Below are positions 19,711 to 28,386 of a DNA stretch of 64,000 nucleotides, one piece after another. Source of the stretch: Roseiarcus sp963820795 (GTDB lineage: Bacteria > Pseudomonadota > Alphaproteobacteria > Rhizobiales > Beijerinckiaceae); contig CAWGBJ010000021.1 of the NCBI GenBank assembly GCA_963820795.1, positions 175,676-239,675 of the forward strand, read 5' to 3'. The translations under genes and the position numbers were made by a program. Below the pieces are notes generated by a model. It did not search any database. It was given only the letters and a program-made list of their open reading frames with translations, and was not told where the DNA came from. The first letter of the stretch is position 1. The number at the start of each line of letters is the position of its first letter.

Positions 19711-19714
19711 AGAC

Positions 19715-21103
19715 CTACGGCGGCTCGGGCCAGGGGCGCATCGCGGCCGAGCGGATCGCCTCGTAGGCGCGGGCGACCGCGAGCACGCCGAGATCATCGA
19801 AGCGGCGGCCGACGATCTGCAGGCCGATCGGCAAGCCATCGTCGTCGAAGCCGCAATTGATCGAGGCCGCCGGCTGCTCGGACATGTTGAAGGCGACGGT
19901 GAAGCCGATGTGCGTGAACGGATTCATGGGATCGCGGCTCGGCATTGCCCATCCCGCCGGGAACGCCGTCATCGGCGCGGTCGGGCTGAGAACGTAATCG
20001 AAGCCTTCCGTCGCGACGACCGCGGCCTTGCGCATCTCCGGGATCCGGCTGAAGCCGTGGAACACCTGCCGCCCCGAGAGCCCCTGCGCCGAGCCGGCCC
20101 AGTCGCGGATGAAGGGCAGCACCGACGCGCGTTTTTCCGGCGAGAGCGTCTCGATGTCGATGAGCGAGCGCATGCGCCAGAAATGGTCGAGGCCGTCCAG
20201 CATCTCCTGGGTGAGGAAGGGCGCGAGCGGCTCGACGAGCGCCCCTGCCCGCTCGAAGTCACGCGCGGCCCGCCCGATCGCAGCCAGGACATCCGGCGCG
20301 GCCTTGTCTCCGCAGCCCGCCTCGAGCATGAGGCCGATGCGGAGGTCCTTTAGCTTCGCCGCCTCGACTGCCCAGTCGAGCGACTCGAACTGGAGACTCG
20401 TATAGTCGCGCGCGTCTGGTAGCGACAGCGTCGCCATCATCAGCGCCGCGTCGGCGGTCTCGCGCGTCATCGGACCGGCGACGCGGCCGATATAGGGCGG
20501 ATCGATCGGCACGCGCCCCGCACTCGGCTTCAGGCCGAAGAGCCCGCACCAACCGGCCGGCAGCCGGATCGAGCCGCCGATATCGGTGCCGATGTGCAGC
20601 GGTCCGTATTGCGCCGCCGCGGCCGCCGCCGCGCCCGACGACGAGCCGCCGGGATTGCGGTCGAGCCGCCAAGGATTGCGTGCGAGCTTGTGATAGCTCG
20701 AGAGGCCCGACGACAGCATGCCGTAGTCGGGCATGGTCGTCTTGGCGAAGAGGATCGCGCCGGCTTCGCGCAGGCGCGCCGCGGGTGGCGCATCGCTTTC
20801 CGCAGGCGTCATGTCGCCCGCGGCCGTGCCAACCGGGGTCGGGTCGCCGTGGGTGGCGATGGTGTCTTTGATGGTCGCCGGAACGCCGTCAAGCGGGCCG
20901 ATCGGCTCACCCTTCAGCCAACGCGCTTCGGAAGCCTGCGCCTCTGCGAGCGCACGCTCCGGCGCATAGAGAAAGGTCGCCGCGATATGCGGCTCGAATG
21001 CCTCGACGCGTGCGATCACCGAAGCCATCGCCTCGACCGGCGACAGGGCGCGGGAGTGATAGGCCTTGAGAAGTTCGAGCGCCGTGAGACGGAAGGGCTG
21101 CAC
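19715..21103 (-). CDS. Amidase (amidase-signature family)
   Basis: Ser-cisSer-Lys amidohydrolase of 462 residues. The catalytic Lys lies in LDGVPATIKDT, and the signature block NPGGSSSGAAAAAAA followed by GTDIGGSIRLPAGWCG contains the cis-Ser and nucleophilic Ser. The C-terminal INCGFDDDGLPIGLQIVG is also typical. There is no signal peptide, so it is cytoplasmic. It follows the peptide-type binding-protein gene by 26 bases on the same strand, so they are probably cotranscribed, suggesting hydrolysis of an imported amide or peptide. It could alternatively be annotated as GatA-like, but there is no gatB or gatC nearby and specific GatA features are lacking. Confidence 0.87.
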   Translation of the reverse strand: MQPFRLTALELLKAYHSRALSPVEAMASVIARVEAFEPHIAATFLYAPERALAEAQASEARWLKGEPIGPLDGVPATIKDTIATHGDPTPVGTAAGDMTPAESDAPPAARLREAGAILFAKTTMPDYGMLSSGLSSYHKLARNPWRLDRNPGGSSSGAAAAAAAQYGPLHIGTDIGGSIRLPAGWCGLFGLKPSAGRVPIDPPYIGRVAGPMTRETADAALMMATLSLPDARDYTSLQFESLDWAVEAAKLKDLRIGLMLEAGCGDKAAPDVLAAIGRAARDFERAGALVEPLAPFLTQEMLDGLDHFWRMRSLIDIETLSPEKRASVLPFIRDWAGSAQGLSGRQVFHGFSRIPEMRKAAVVATEGFDYVLSPTAPMTAFPAGWAMPSRDPMNPFTHIGFTVAFNMSEQPAASINCGFDDDGLPIGLQIVGRRFDDLGVLAVARAYEAIRSAAMRPWPEPP

Positions 21104-21129
21104 TCAGCGCCTCCCCTTGTTCCCTTCCC

Positions 21130-22614
21130 TCATTGCCACGACATCGCGGAGAGATCGGTGACCGAGATCGGCGCGTTCTTCCACAGGCCCTTCAGCTTCG
21201 CGTCCGCCACTGTCACGTTGGGATACTGGAACAGGAAGCCGTTGACGCAATCCTCGGCGATCTTCTTCTGCGCTTCGCCCAGCGCTGCCTTGAGGGAGGC
21301 GAGGTTTGGCGCGGAGGTCACCTTGGCGTAGATCGCCTGGAACGCAGGGCTGTCGTACTGGAAGTAGTAATTGGGGTTGGCGTAAATGCCGATGTCGAGC
21401 GGCTCGACATGGTTGACGATGGTCAGGTCGTAGTTCTTGTCGTGGTAGACGCCCGACAGCCACTGCGCCCACTCGACCTCCTGGATCTTGGCGTTAATGC
21501 CGACATCGGCGAGTTCGGCGGCGATGATCTGTCCCCCTTGGCGGGCGTAGGCCGGGGGCGGCAGGACGAGGCTGAGGTCGAGGGGCTTCGTCACGCCGGC
21601 TTCCTTGAGCAGCTCTTTCGACTTCGCCGGATCGTGCGGATACATGCCGGTGAGATCGATGTACCCCGGATCGTTCGGCGTCAGGTGGCTGCCGATCGGC
21701 GTGCCGAGCCCGTCCATCGCCCCGTCGATGATCGCCTTGCGGTCGATCGCATAGGCGATCGCCTGCCGCACCTTGAGATCGTCGAGCGGCTTCCTCTTGT
21801 TGTTCATTGCCAGGATCACCTTGCCCTCGGTGCCGCCGATCAGCACCTGGAAGCGCGGATTGCTCTTGAACTGGCCAAGCGCCTGGACGTCTTGCAGGGC
21901 CCCAAAGACGTCGACGTCGCCGGCGAGCAATGCGGCGACCTCCGCCGCGGGATCCGAGATGAAGCGGAAGGTCGCATGCGCGAGCGCTATCTTCGAGGAA
22001 TCGCGATAGCCGTCCCATTTGTCGAGCGTGATCGAGGCGCCCTTCGTCCACGAGGCGAACTTGTACGGGCCGGTGCCGACCGGATTCGTCGCCTCGGTCG
22101 TCGCGCTCTTCTCGTCGAGGATCACGGCCGTCTCCGTGCCGAGGTGAAAGAGCGCGAGGAAGCTCGGTTCCTTGAAATGAAGCACGACCGTCATCGGGTC
22201 GGGCGTGTCGATCGACTCGATCGAGGCGAAAAAGGCCTTGTCCTTGTTGGTCGAATCCTTGGCGCCGAAACGCTCGAAGGAGAACTTGACGTCCTTCGAC
22301 GAGAAAGGCTCGCCGTCCTGGAACTTGACGTTAGGCTTGAGCGTGAAGGTCAGCGTCTTGAGGTCCGGCGAGAACTCCCACTTGTCGGCGAGCAGCGGCG
22401 TCACCGAGAAGTCCTCGTTAATCTTCGTCAGGCCCTCGAAGATATTGTAGTGCGTGATCTGGCCGATCGCTGCGGCCGGGGCCGTCGTCGGATCGAGCCC
22501 GGGAGCCGGCTCGAGCACCATGCCGACCGTCACGCTGTCCTTGGCGAAGGCGAGCGCCGTCGATGCGGCAAGAGCGAATCCGGCTGTAATGAGAAGACGC
22601 ATGGCGCGGCGCAT
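21130..22614 (-). CDS. ABC transporter substrate-binding protein, family 5
   Basis: Periplasmic binding protein of the peptide/nickel/opine class (SBP_bac_5), 494 residues. The signal peptide is LLITAGFALAASTALAFA. Family marks include LLADKWEFSPDLKTLTFTLK, VKFQDGEPFSSKDVKFSFER, NPVGTGPYKF, and KVRQAIAYAIDRKAII. The gene precedes the amidase by 26 bases, but no permease or ATPase genes are beside it, so it must use components encoded elsewhere. The likely ligand is a peptide or amide compound, inferred only from the family and from the amidase neighbour. Confidence 0.88.
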   Translation of the reverse strand: MRRAMRLLITAGFALAASTALAFAKDSVTVGMVLEPAPGLDPTTAPAAAIGQITHYNIFEGLTKINEDFSVTPLLADKWEFSPDLKTLTFTLKPNVKFQDGEPFSSKDVKFSFERFGAKDSTNKDKAFFASIESIDTPDPMTVVLHFKEPSFLALFHLGTETAVILDEKSATTEATNPVGTGPYKFASWTKGASITLDKWDGYRDSSKIALAHATFRFISDPAAEVAALLAGDVDVFGALQDVQALGQFKSNPRFQVLIGGTEGKVILAMNNKRKPLDDLKVRQAIAYAIDRKAIIDGAMDGLGTPIGSHLTPNDPGYIDLTGMYPHDPAKSKELLKEAGVTKPLDLSLVLPPPAYARQGGQIIAAELADVGINAKIQEVEWAQWLSGVYHDKNYDLTIVNHVEPLDIGIYANPNYYFQYDSPAFQAIYAKVTSAPNLASLKAALGEAQKKIAEDCVNGFLFQYPNVTVADAKLKGLWKNAPISVTDLSAMSWQ

Positions 22615-22689
22615 GGGAAACGCTCCGGGGCTGAAGAAAAGCCCGCGAGCATAACATCTCGCGCCACGCCAGCGTCAAGGCAATGAAAA

Positions 22690-22715
22690 TCCCTCCCGCC
22701 TCGCGGCGGGAGGGA
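22690..22715 (-). terminator. Rho-independent terminator of the DUF2852 gene
   Basis: A perfect 11-base stem (TCCCTCCCGCC with GGCGGGAGGGA) around a 4-base loop. On the minus strand it is followed by a short T run (ATTTTC). It lies 31 bases beyond the DUF2852 stop and 75 bases before the next gene on that strand. Confidence 0.8.
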
Positions 22716-22746
22716 TTCAATCGCCTGTGATGGCGTCCGTGAGAGG

Positions 22747-23286
22747 TTAGTGTGTTTCGGTCCCGCCGTTGGCCGGCCGGGCGCGGCGCTCGGCCATGAA
22801 CCGCTCGAACTCCTCACGGTCCTTGGCGCGGCGGATCGCTTCGACGTATTCGGCGAATTCACGCTGCGCGTCGTCGAGCTTGCGGCGCTCCTCGTCCAAG
22901 CGGGCGAGTTCGGCCGTCCGCCATTCATCGAAAGCCGCATTGCCGGTCGAGGGCGAATAGAAGCGGTTCGCCCGTCGCATCGAGCGGCCGCAGCCCCACG
23001 GGGAACTCCAGGTCGAATTCGAGGCCATCATCGTGCGCGCATCCTGCCATCTGTTGGCGGCGAGGGTCTGCAGGTCGGGGCCGCCATACCGCCGCTGCCA
23101 GAACATATAGCCGAGGATCGCCAGACCGATCGGCCAGAAGACGATGAAACCGAGAACCATCGCGAGGATCTCGAACGCCGTCCAGCGCGAACCGCTGTGG
23201 CGCCGCCACCTGGCGTTGGCCCATTCGCCGGGACTGAATTCCCGCGCGCCGTAGCCGCCGCCCATCGCATTGTCAGCCGTGCCCAT
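22747..23286 (-). CDS. DUF2852 membrane protein
   Basis: A 179-residue protein beginning at ATG 23286. An N-terminal Gly/Arg-rich stretch leads to one strong transmembrane helix (AFEILAMVLGFIVFWPIGLA, then ILGYMFWQRR). Next come the conserved SSGNAAFDEWR-like segment, here STGNAAFDEWRTAELARLDE, and a charged coiled coil (RRKLDDAQREFAEYVEAIRR) ending in EEFERFMAERR. This layout is that of DUF2852, common in Rhizobiales and functionally uncharacterised. It has its own terminator downstream. Confidence 0.85.
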   Translation of the reverse strand: MGTADNAMGGGYGAREFSPGEWANARWRRHSGSRWTAFEILAMVLGFIVFWPIGLAILGYMFWQRRYGGPDLQTLAANRWQDARTMMASNSTWSSPWGCGRSMRRANRFYSPSTGNAAFDEWRTAELARLDEERRKLDDAQREFAEYVEAIRRAKDREEFERFMAERRARPANGGTETH

Positions 23287-23473
23287 TACCGAGCCTCCAA
23301 AAGTCTCAAGGCCGCGTCGCCACCGGCGGCGGTCGCTCGAGCCCCTGACAGATTGGCGCGTCCGCCTCAACTCGCAAGAGCGGAAACGGGAAAAATCGGC
23401 AGGATAGGTCAGTCGCATTGACCTTGTTGGAGACGCGCGCGATGGGCGCGTCCAACGCGGCCAGCGACCGCGT

Positions 23474-24466
23474 CTACAACGGCTCCCCCTCCGCCAGGCG
23501 CAGCATCGCATCGAAGAACATCTTCCGCGCCCGCTCGGCGTCGACCGCGACGGCGACCTCGCTGTTGGCGAGACGGCCCCATTGACCGCGCCAGTCGGCG
23601 ACGGTGGTGCCGGTGGTGAGCCGTCCCGCCGTCTCGACATCGACCGCCGCGCGGCGCGTTTCGACCAGCGTCGGATCGAGCGCCGCCTCGACCGCCAGCG
23701 GATCGTGCATGATGAGGATCCGCCGCCCGTGCTGCTTCTCCATCCGCTCGAAATAGAAGCCCGACGCGTCCTCGATGAAGCGCGTGAGCGCCTGCCCCCG
23801 CGGCTTGCCGGCGGCGCGGGCGGCGAAGGCGGCGATGTCGTTCGCGTCGAAAGTCGTCTTACGGGTCACGTCGAGACCGACCGCAACCACCGGCGTCCCG
23901 CCGACCCCGCCGAAGGCGCGAAAGACGATCCGCGCCGCCTCCGGATCGTGCCAGATGTTGAATTCCGCGCATGGCGTGACGTTGCCCGGTTCGCCGAAGG
24001 CGCCGCCCATGATGACGAAGCGCCTGACGAGACGCGGCAGCTCCGGCTCGCGCATGACCGCAAGCGCGATGTTGGTCAGCGGCCCAGTGGCGACGAGGAC
24101 GAGCCGGCCCTCATGCGCGTGCGCGATCGAGACAATGGCGTCGACGGCGTTTTTCGTGTGCGCCGGCTCGGGCGGCTCGGGCAGGACCGCATGGCCGAGG
24201 CCGCTGTCGCCGTGCACGTGCCGCGCATCGCCGGCCGCGGTCGCGAGCGGCATCGCCGCGCCGGGCCAGACGGGGATGTCGCCCCGTCCCGCCAGCGTCA
24301 GGACCGCGCGCGTGTTGCGCGTCGCCGCGGCGAGGCTGACGTTGCCGACGACGGTCGAGACGCCGAGGAGATACGCCTCGGGCGCGGCGCAGGCGTAAAG
24401 CAGGGCGAGGGCGTCGTCGATCCCGGTGTCGACGTCGAGGAGAAGCGGTTCGGCCTGCTGCGACAT
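23474..24466 (-). CDS. Nucleoside hydrolase (IUNH family)
   Basis: Hydrolyses the N-glycosidic bond of nucleosides in salvage. ATG 24466 gives 330 residues. The calcium-binding signature DVDTGIDDALAL is near the N-terminus. GVSTVVGNVSLAAATRNTRA, LVATGPLTNIALA, FVIMGGAFGEPGNVTPCAEFN and IMHDPLAV (active-site His-Asp) follow, as expected. The upstream in-frame extension to 24532 has no family similarity. It is divergent from the formamidase-like hydrolase. Nucleoside specificity is not evident. Confidence 0.88.
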   Translation of the reverse strand: MSQQAEPLLLDVDTGIDDALALLYACAAPEAYLLGVSTVVGNVSLAAATRNTRAVLTLAGRGDIPVWPGAAMPLATAAGDARHVHGDSGLGHAVLPEPPEPAHTKNAVDAIVSIAHAHEGRLVLVATGPLTNIALAVMREPELPRLVRRFVIMGGAFGEPGNVTPCAEFNIWHDPEAARIVFRAFGGVGGTPVVAVGLDVTRKTTFDANDIAAFAARAAGKPRGQALTRFIEDASGFYFERMEKQHGRRILIMHDPLAVEAALDPTLVETRRAAVDVETAGRLTTGTTVADWRGQWGRLANSEVAVAVDAERARKMFFDAMLRLAEGEPL

Positions 24467-24635
24467 AAGCGCCAATCCTTGAGCGGCTCTCCGCGCGCCG
24501 GCCCTGATCTTCATCAACCGCGATAGCGACATTCTGACGCTTGGCGTGGGGCGCCGTCAAACGGGCTCCCGCTTACGGCGGAATGCCGGTAGGCTCGCTT
24601 CGCGGGAAAGCGTTCTCGGCTGCGCAGGAGGCCAA

Positions 24636-25451
24636 TTGATCGTCGACTGGGATGACGCCTATTCCAACGCGTCGCATATCGCCGAGGCCGACGTCTTTCC
24701 TGCGCTGTGGGCGGCGCGCGCGGCGGAATTCGCCGCCGACCGGAGGGCCTGCGGGCGCGCCCAGCTTGACCTCGCCTATGGCGGCGGCGAGCGGGAGCGG
24801 CTCGATCTCTTTCTCACCGAGGGCGAGCCGAAGGGCCTCGCCGTGTTCGTCCACGGCGGCTACTGGATGCACTTCGACAAGTCCTTCTGGTCCCACCTCA
24901 GCGCCGGCGCCTTGCGTCGTGGCTGGAGCGTCGCCGTTCCGGGCTACGCGCTCGCGCCGGCGGTCCGTATCGCCGACATTGCGCCGCAAATCGCGCGCGC
25001 CATCGCCTTCGTCGGGGCCCGCGTCGCCGGCCCGATCGTGCTCGGCGGACATTCGGCCGGCGGCCATCTCGTCGCGCGGATGGCCTGCATCACGGGGCCG
25101 CTTGCGGCGCCCGAGCGCCGGCGCCTCGAGCGCGTCACCCCGATCAGCGGGCTCTTCGATCTCCGGCCGCTGCTCAAGACCCGGCTGAACGAGACCCTGC
25201 GGCTCGATGAAGCGGAAGCCGTTGCCGAGAGCCCGGCGCTCATGCGGCCGCAGCCCGGCCTGATCGTCGCCGCCTGGGTCGGCGCCTACGAGCGGCCCGA
25301 GTTCCTGCGCCAGAGCGAGCTCATCGCCAATATCTGGAGCGGCCTCGGCGTTGCGGCGAAATACGTCCGTGTTCCGGGCCGCCACCATTACGACGTGATC
25401 GACGATCTTTCCGACCCCGATTCGGCGCTGACGGCGGCCTTCGCGCCCTAA
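24636..25451 (+). CDS. Alpha/beta hydrolase, kynurenine formamidase-like
   Basis: A 271-residue serine hydrolase. The TTG start at 24636 is chosen because a perfect AGGAGG lies 5 bases upstream (24626-24631) and the family N-terminus begins there (WDDAYSNASHI). The oxyanion motif HGGYWMHFDKS and nucleophile elbow GGHSAGGHL are seen, with Asp in the C-terminal part and the catalytic His in GRHHYDVIDDL. HGGYW and the Asn/Asp-rich opening recall bacterial kynurenine formamidase and related BD-FAE esterases. There is no other tryptophan-degradation gene nearby. It converges on the MATE gene with a 4-base overlap of stops. Confidence 0.78.
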   Translation: MIVDWDDAYSNASHIAEADVFPALWAARAAEFAADRRACGRAQLDLAYGGGERERLDLFLTEGEPKGLAVFVHGGYWMHFDKSFWSHLSAGALRRGWSVAVPGYALAPAVRIADIAPQIARAIAFVGARVAGPIVLGGHSAGGHLVARMACITGPLAAPERRRLERVTPISGLFDLRPLLKTRLNETLRLDEAEAVAESPALMRPQPGLIVAAWVGAYERPEFLRQSELIANIWSGLGVAAKYVRVPGRHHYDVIDDLSDPDSALTAAFAP

Positions 25452-26848
25452 GCGGCGGAAACCAGGAAGCCCCGCCGCTCCCGTTGCAGCCAGCGCGCCA
25501 GCAGGAGGCTGGCGACCGCCGCCAAGCCCGCCGCCAGCCCGATCCACACGCCGACCCCGGCGAGCGGCGTCGCAAAGCCGAGCGCCAGGCCGAGCGGCGC
25601 GCCGATCGCCCAGTAGCCGAGGAGCGCGATGATCAGCGGCGCCCGCGAATCATGCAAACCGCGCAGCATTTGGGCGAGAGTCGCCTGGGTGGCGTCGAAC
25701 ACTTGAAAGATCGCCGCAACCCTGAGCAACGCCGTGGCGATGCCGACCGCAGCGGCGTTCTCCGGCGCCTCGACGTCCATGAAAGGCGCGATCAGCAAGC
25801 GCGGCGCGGCAATCATGACGGTCGCGGACACGGCGGCGAACGCGATCGTAAGGCCAAAGGCCGCCCGGCCGGCGCGCCCGATCGCCGCCGGGTCGCGCGC
25901 GCCAAAGGCGTGCCCAACCCTCACCGACGCCGCTTGCCCCAGTCCCAGCGGGACCATGAAAGCGAGCGAGGCGATCTGCAGCGCGATGGTGTGCGCCTCC
26001 AGCGTCGGCCGGCCGATCAGGCCCATGACGAGGCTGGAAGCGGAGAAAACGCCGACTTCCGCAAAAACCATCGCCCCAATCGGCAGGCCGAGCCGCCAGA
26101 GCGCCGCAAGCTCGCGCCGCGCCGGGCGCCAAGGGGGGGCGAAAAGACGAAGACGGCGCATGCGCGGATCGATCACCGAGAACGCGACGAGCAGCGCGAA
26201 CATCAGCGTCTGCGACAATGTGGTCGCCAGCCCCGAGCCGAAGATGCCGAGCGCCGGCAAGCCGAGCCTGCCGAAGATCAGCGCGTAGTTCGCCAGCGCG
26301 TTGAAGGCTGCAGCCACGAGCCCGGCGATCAGCGCCGCGCGCGGGCGCTCGAGCGCGGCGAACACCGAGCGGCCGGCGACATAGAGGAGGCCAGGCGCAA
26401 GGCTCCATTGAAACCCGAGCATGTAGCTGCCGGCGTCGCGGGCGAGGTCGGCCGGCTCGCCCATTGCGGTCAGGATCCGGGTCGTCTGCAACAGCCCGAT
26501 CCAGGCGACCGCGGCCAGAAGGAGCGCGGATAGGAACCCCTGATGCGTCGCCCGCCTAAGGCCTTCGGCCGCCTCGCCGGCGCCGATCTTCGCCGCGACG
26601 ATCGGCGACAGCGCCGCGACGACGCCGATGCCGAACAGGAACACCGGCATGTAAAGATTGAACCCCAACGAGCCCGCCGCCAGCGCCTGTGGCGAGAGCC
26701 AGCCGAGCATCATGAAGTCGGTCGCCGTCATCACGTTGATCGCGACATTGGCGAGGATCAACGGCCAGCTCAGCGCCACGGTCGCGCCGATCTCGCGCCG
26801 GAGCGCGAGCCCGGCGGAAAGTCTGACCGATTGCGCCGCGGCGAACAT
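25448..26848 (-). CDS. MATE-family efflux transporter (NorM-like)
   Basis: Second MATE antiporter of the window, about 466 residues from ATG 26848. Around twelve hydrophobic helices. Family marks are WPLILANVAINVMTATDFMM, the conserved membrane-pore segment LSPQALAAGSLGFNLY, GIGVVAALSPIVAAKIGAG, LGLGQAASVRVGHAFGARD in the second half, and a TLAQMLRGLHDSRAPLI segment. It would export cationic toxins using a Na+ or H+ gradient; the substrate is not evident. An in-frame ATG at 26875 adds nine residues. Confidence 0.88.
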   Translation of the reverse strand: MFAAAQSVRLSAGLALRREIGATVALSWPLILANVAINVMTATDFMMLGWLSPQALAAGSLGFNLYMPVFLFGIGVVAALSPIVAAKIGAGEAAEGLRRATHQGFLSALLLAAVAWIGLLQTTRILTAMGEPADLARDAGSYMLGFQWSLAPGLLYVAGRSVFAALERPRAALIAGLVAAAFNALANYALIFGRLGLPALGIFGSGLATTLSQTLMFALLVAFSVIDPRMRRLRLFAPPWRPARRELAALWRLGLPIGAMVFAEVGVFSASSLVMGLIGRPTLEAHTIALQIASLAFMVPLGLGQAASVRVGHAFGARDPAAIGRAGRAAFGLTIAFAAVSATVMIAAPRLLIAPFMDVEAPENAAAVGIATALLRVAAIFQVFDATQATLAQMLRGLHDSRAPLIIALLGYWAIGAPLGLALGFATPLAGVGVWIGLAAGLAAVASLLLARWLQRERRGFLVSAA

Positions 26849-27001
26849 GATCGACCCTGGCCCTGAACAAAGCAAAGCCGGCGGTCATAGCCGAAGCGGC
26901 GCCCGCGAACAATGATAGTCGCGGCTGGCGATTTTCGCCGGGCGACTTATGTCCATGGGCGAAACGCCCGGTGCGGCCTTGGAAGAATAGGAGCGAGCCG
27001 A

Positions 27002-27639
27002 ATGATCGAACTCTACACCTGGACGACGCCGAACGGACGCAAGGTCCCGATCATGCTCGAGGAAGTGGGCCTGCCCTACAACGTCCATCCGATCAATATC
27101 GGCAAGGCGCGAGCAGCACGACCCGGCCTTTCTCAAGATCTCGCCCAACAACAAGATTCCCGCCATTGTCGACACCGAAGGCCCCGGCGGCCCTTTGTCG
27201 ATCTTCGAGAGCGGGGCGATCCTCATCTATCTCGCCGAGAAGACCGGCCGCCTGCTCGCCAGTCACGGCGCCGAACGCTACAGGACGCTCGAGTGGCTCA
27301 ACTGGCAGATCGGCGGCATCGGGCCGTGTCCTCGGCCAGCTCGGCTTCTTCGCCATCCGCTCGGAGGAAAAGTCTCCGCTGGCGATCAAGCGCTTCACCG
27401 AGGAGAACGAGCGGCTGATCGGCGTCATCGACAGGCGGCTCCAGGAATGCCCCTATCTCGCCGGCGACCATTACTCGATCGCCGACATCGCCGCCTATCC
27501 ATGGATGCTGGCGGCGAAGACCTTCCTCGGCCGGTTGCTCGGACCAAGCATCGACGCCAAACCGGCAATCCACCGCTGGCTCGACGCGGTCGGCGAGCGC
27601 GAGGCGGTGAAGCGCGGGATGGCCGTGCCGAAGGTGTGA
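27002..27639 (+). pseudogene. Glutathione S-transferase-like protein, two frameshifts
   Basis: From ATG 27002 the frame reads MIELYTWTTPNGRKVPIMLE and NVHPINIGK, an N-terminal thioredoxin-like GST domain of the YfcG/YghU type. It then shifts near 27105, where GCGCGAGCAG seems to hold one extra base, into FLKISPNNKIPAIVDTEG, IFESGAILIYLAEKTGRL and ERYRTLEWLNWQIGGIG. A second shift near 27318 restores LGQLGFFAIRSEEK, IADIAAYPWMLAAK and AIHRWLDAVGER to the stop at 27639. The span of 638 nt is two bases over a multiple of three, so two single-base insertions explain it. Restored length is about 211 residues. Either a pseudogene or local sequence error. Confidence 0.8.
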
Positions 27640-27762
27640 GCCGGATATCCCGCAGCGGGGTCAACCGCCTGGGCGGAACCGTCAAGGGCTCCCGCCCATC
27701 AGCCCCGGAACAGCCAACGACGGTAACCACAGCGGCAGTCCCCGCCTGTCTCGAGCCGTCCG

Positions 27763-28266
27763 ATGCTGTCGTCCAAGCCGTCGAAATTGTCGGTCTGCGC
27801 CGGCGTTTGCTTGTTGTCGATCAGCGCCGCCGGTGCGGCGCAGGCGCCGACGCACGTCGCCGCCGAGCGGAGCGGCGGGGTCGTCATCGATCTCGGCAGC
27901 TTGCCGGGCGCCGCGAGCAACGCCGCCCTTGACATCAACGACGCCGGAGCGGCGGCGGGACAGAGCATGGTCGGCGCTGACGGGCACGGCTTCCCGACAG
28001 AGCGGAACGGCAGGTCCGTCATCACCCTCGACGGCCCGCCCGGCTGGCCGGGATGGATGGGCAATGCCGCGTTTGTCATCAACAGCGCGAGGGAGGCGTT
28101 CGGAGCGAGCAACGGTCATTCGACAGCGGCGCCGTCGGCCTCGGGTCCGACCATGCCTGTCCCTGAGCTCTCCATCTGGGCGATGATGTTCCTCGGCTTC
28201 GCAGGTCTCCGATTCGCAGCTGTCGGACGTCGAAGCGCTGGCGCCCGGTCGTTCCCGCCTGACTGA
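27763..28266 (+). CDS. Secreted HAF-repeat protein with PEP-CTERM-like tail
   Basis: A 167-residue exported protein. Signal peptide LSVCAGVCLLSISAAGAAQA. One HAF-type repeat is visible: VVIDLGSLPGAASNAALDINDAGAAAG, in two overlapping parts. The C-terminus has the Pro-Glu motif in VPELSIWAMMFLGFAGLRF followed by a basic stretch (VGRRSAG), the pattern of PEP-CTERM sorting signals of exosortase systems. The protein is short compared with multi-repeat HAF proteins and may be a reduced copy. No exosortase gene is in this window. The start codon lacks a strong ribosome site. Confidence 0.6.
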   Translation: MLSSKPSKLSVCAGVCLLSISAAGAAQAPTHVAAERSGGVVIDLGSLPGAASNAALDINDAGAAAGQSMVGADGHGFPTERNGRSVITLDGPPGWPGWMGNAAFVINSAREAFGASNGHSTAAPSASGPTMPVPELSIWAMMFLGFAGLRFAAVGRRSAGARSFPPD

Positions 28267-28386
28267 ACGAGGCCGACGCTTCGCGGGCAGATTCGTGTCG
28301 AGGCGATGAAATGTTCGATGGGAACGGCTGCCGGATCGCCAAGCCGCTTCGCTCCTCGCGATGACCGCTCCCTTAGTCGAGATGAC

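Larger units (their letters stand above)
19087..19714. other. Gene-free region with tandem and dispersed repeats
   Basis: About 630 bases between ispH and the amidase stop. It holds a microsatellite (19144-19200) and one copy of the long dispersed repeat (19370-19710). I see no credible gene. Confidence 0.6.

Noticed and set aside
19715..21103. GatA subunit of the amidotransferase
   Set aside because: The amidase signature is present, but there is no gatB or gatC nearby and the neighbour is a transporter binding protein.
21133..22686. A 517-codon open frame on the plus strand
   Set aside because: Exactly antisense to the family-5 binding protein gene, whose motifs and signal peptide are clear.
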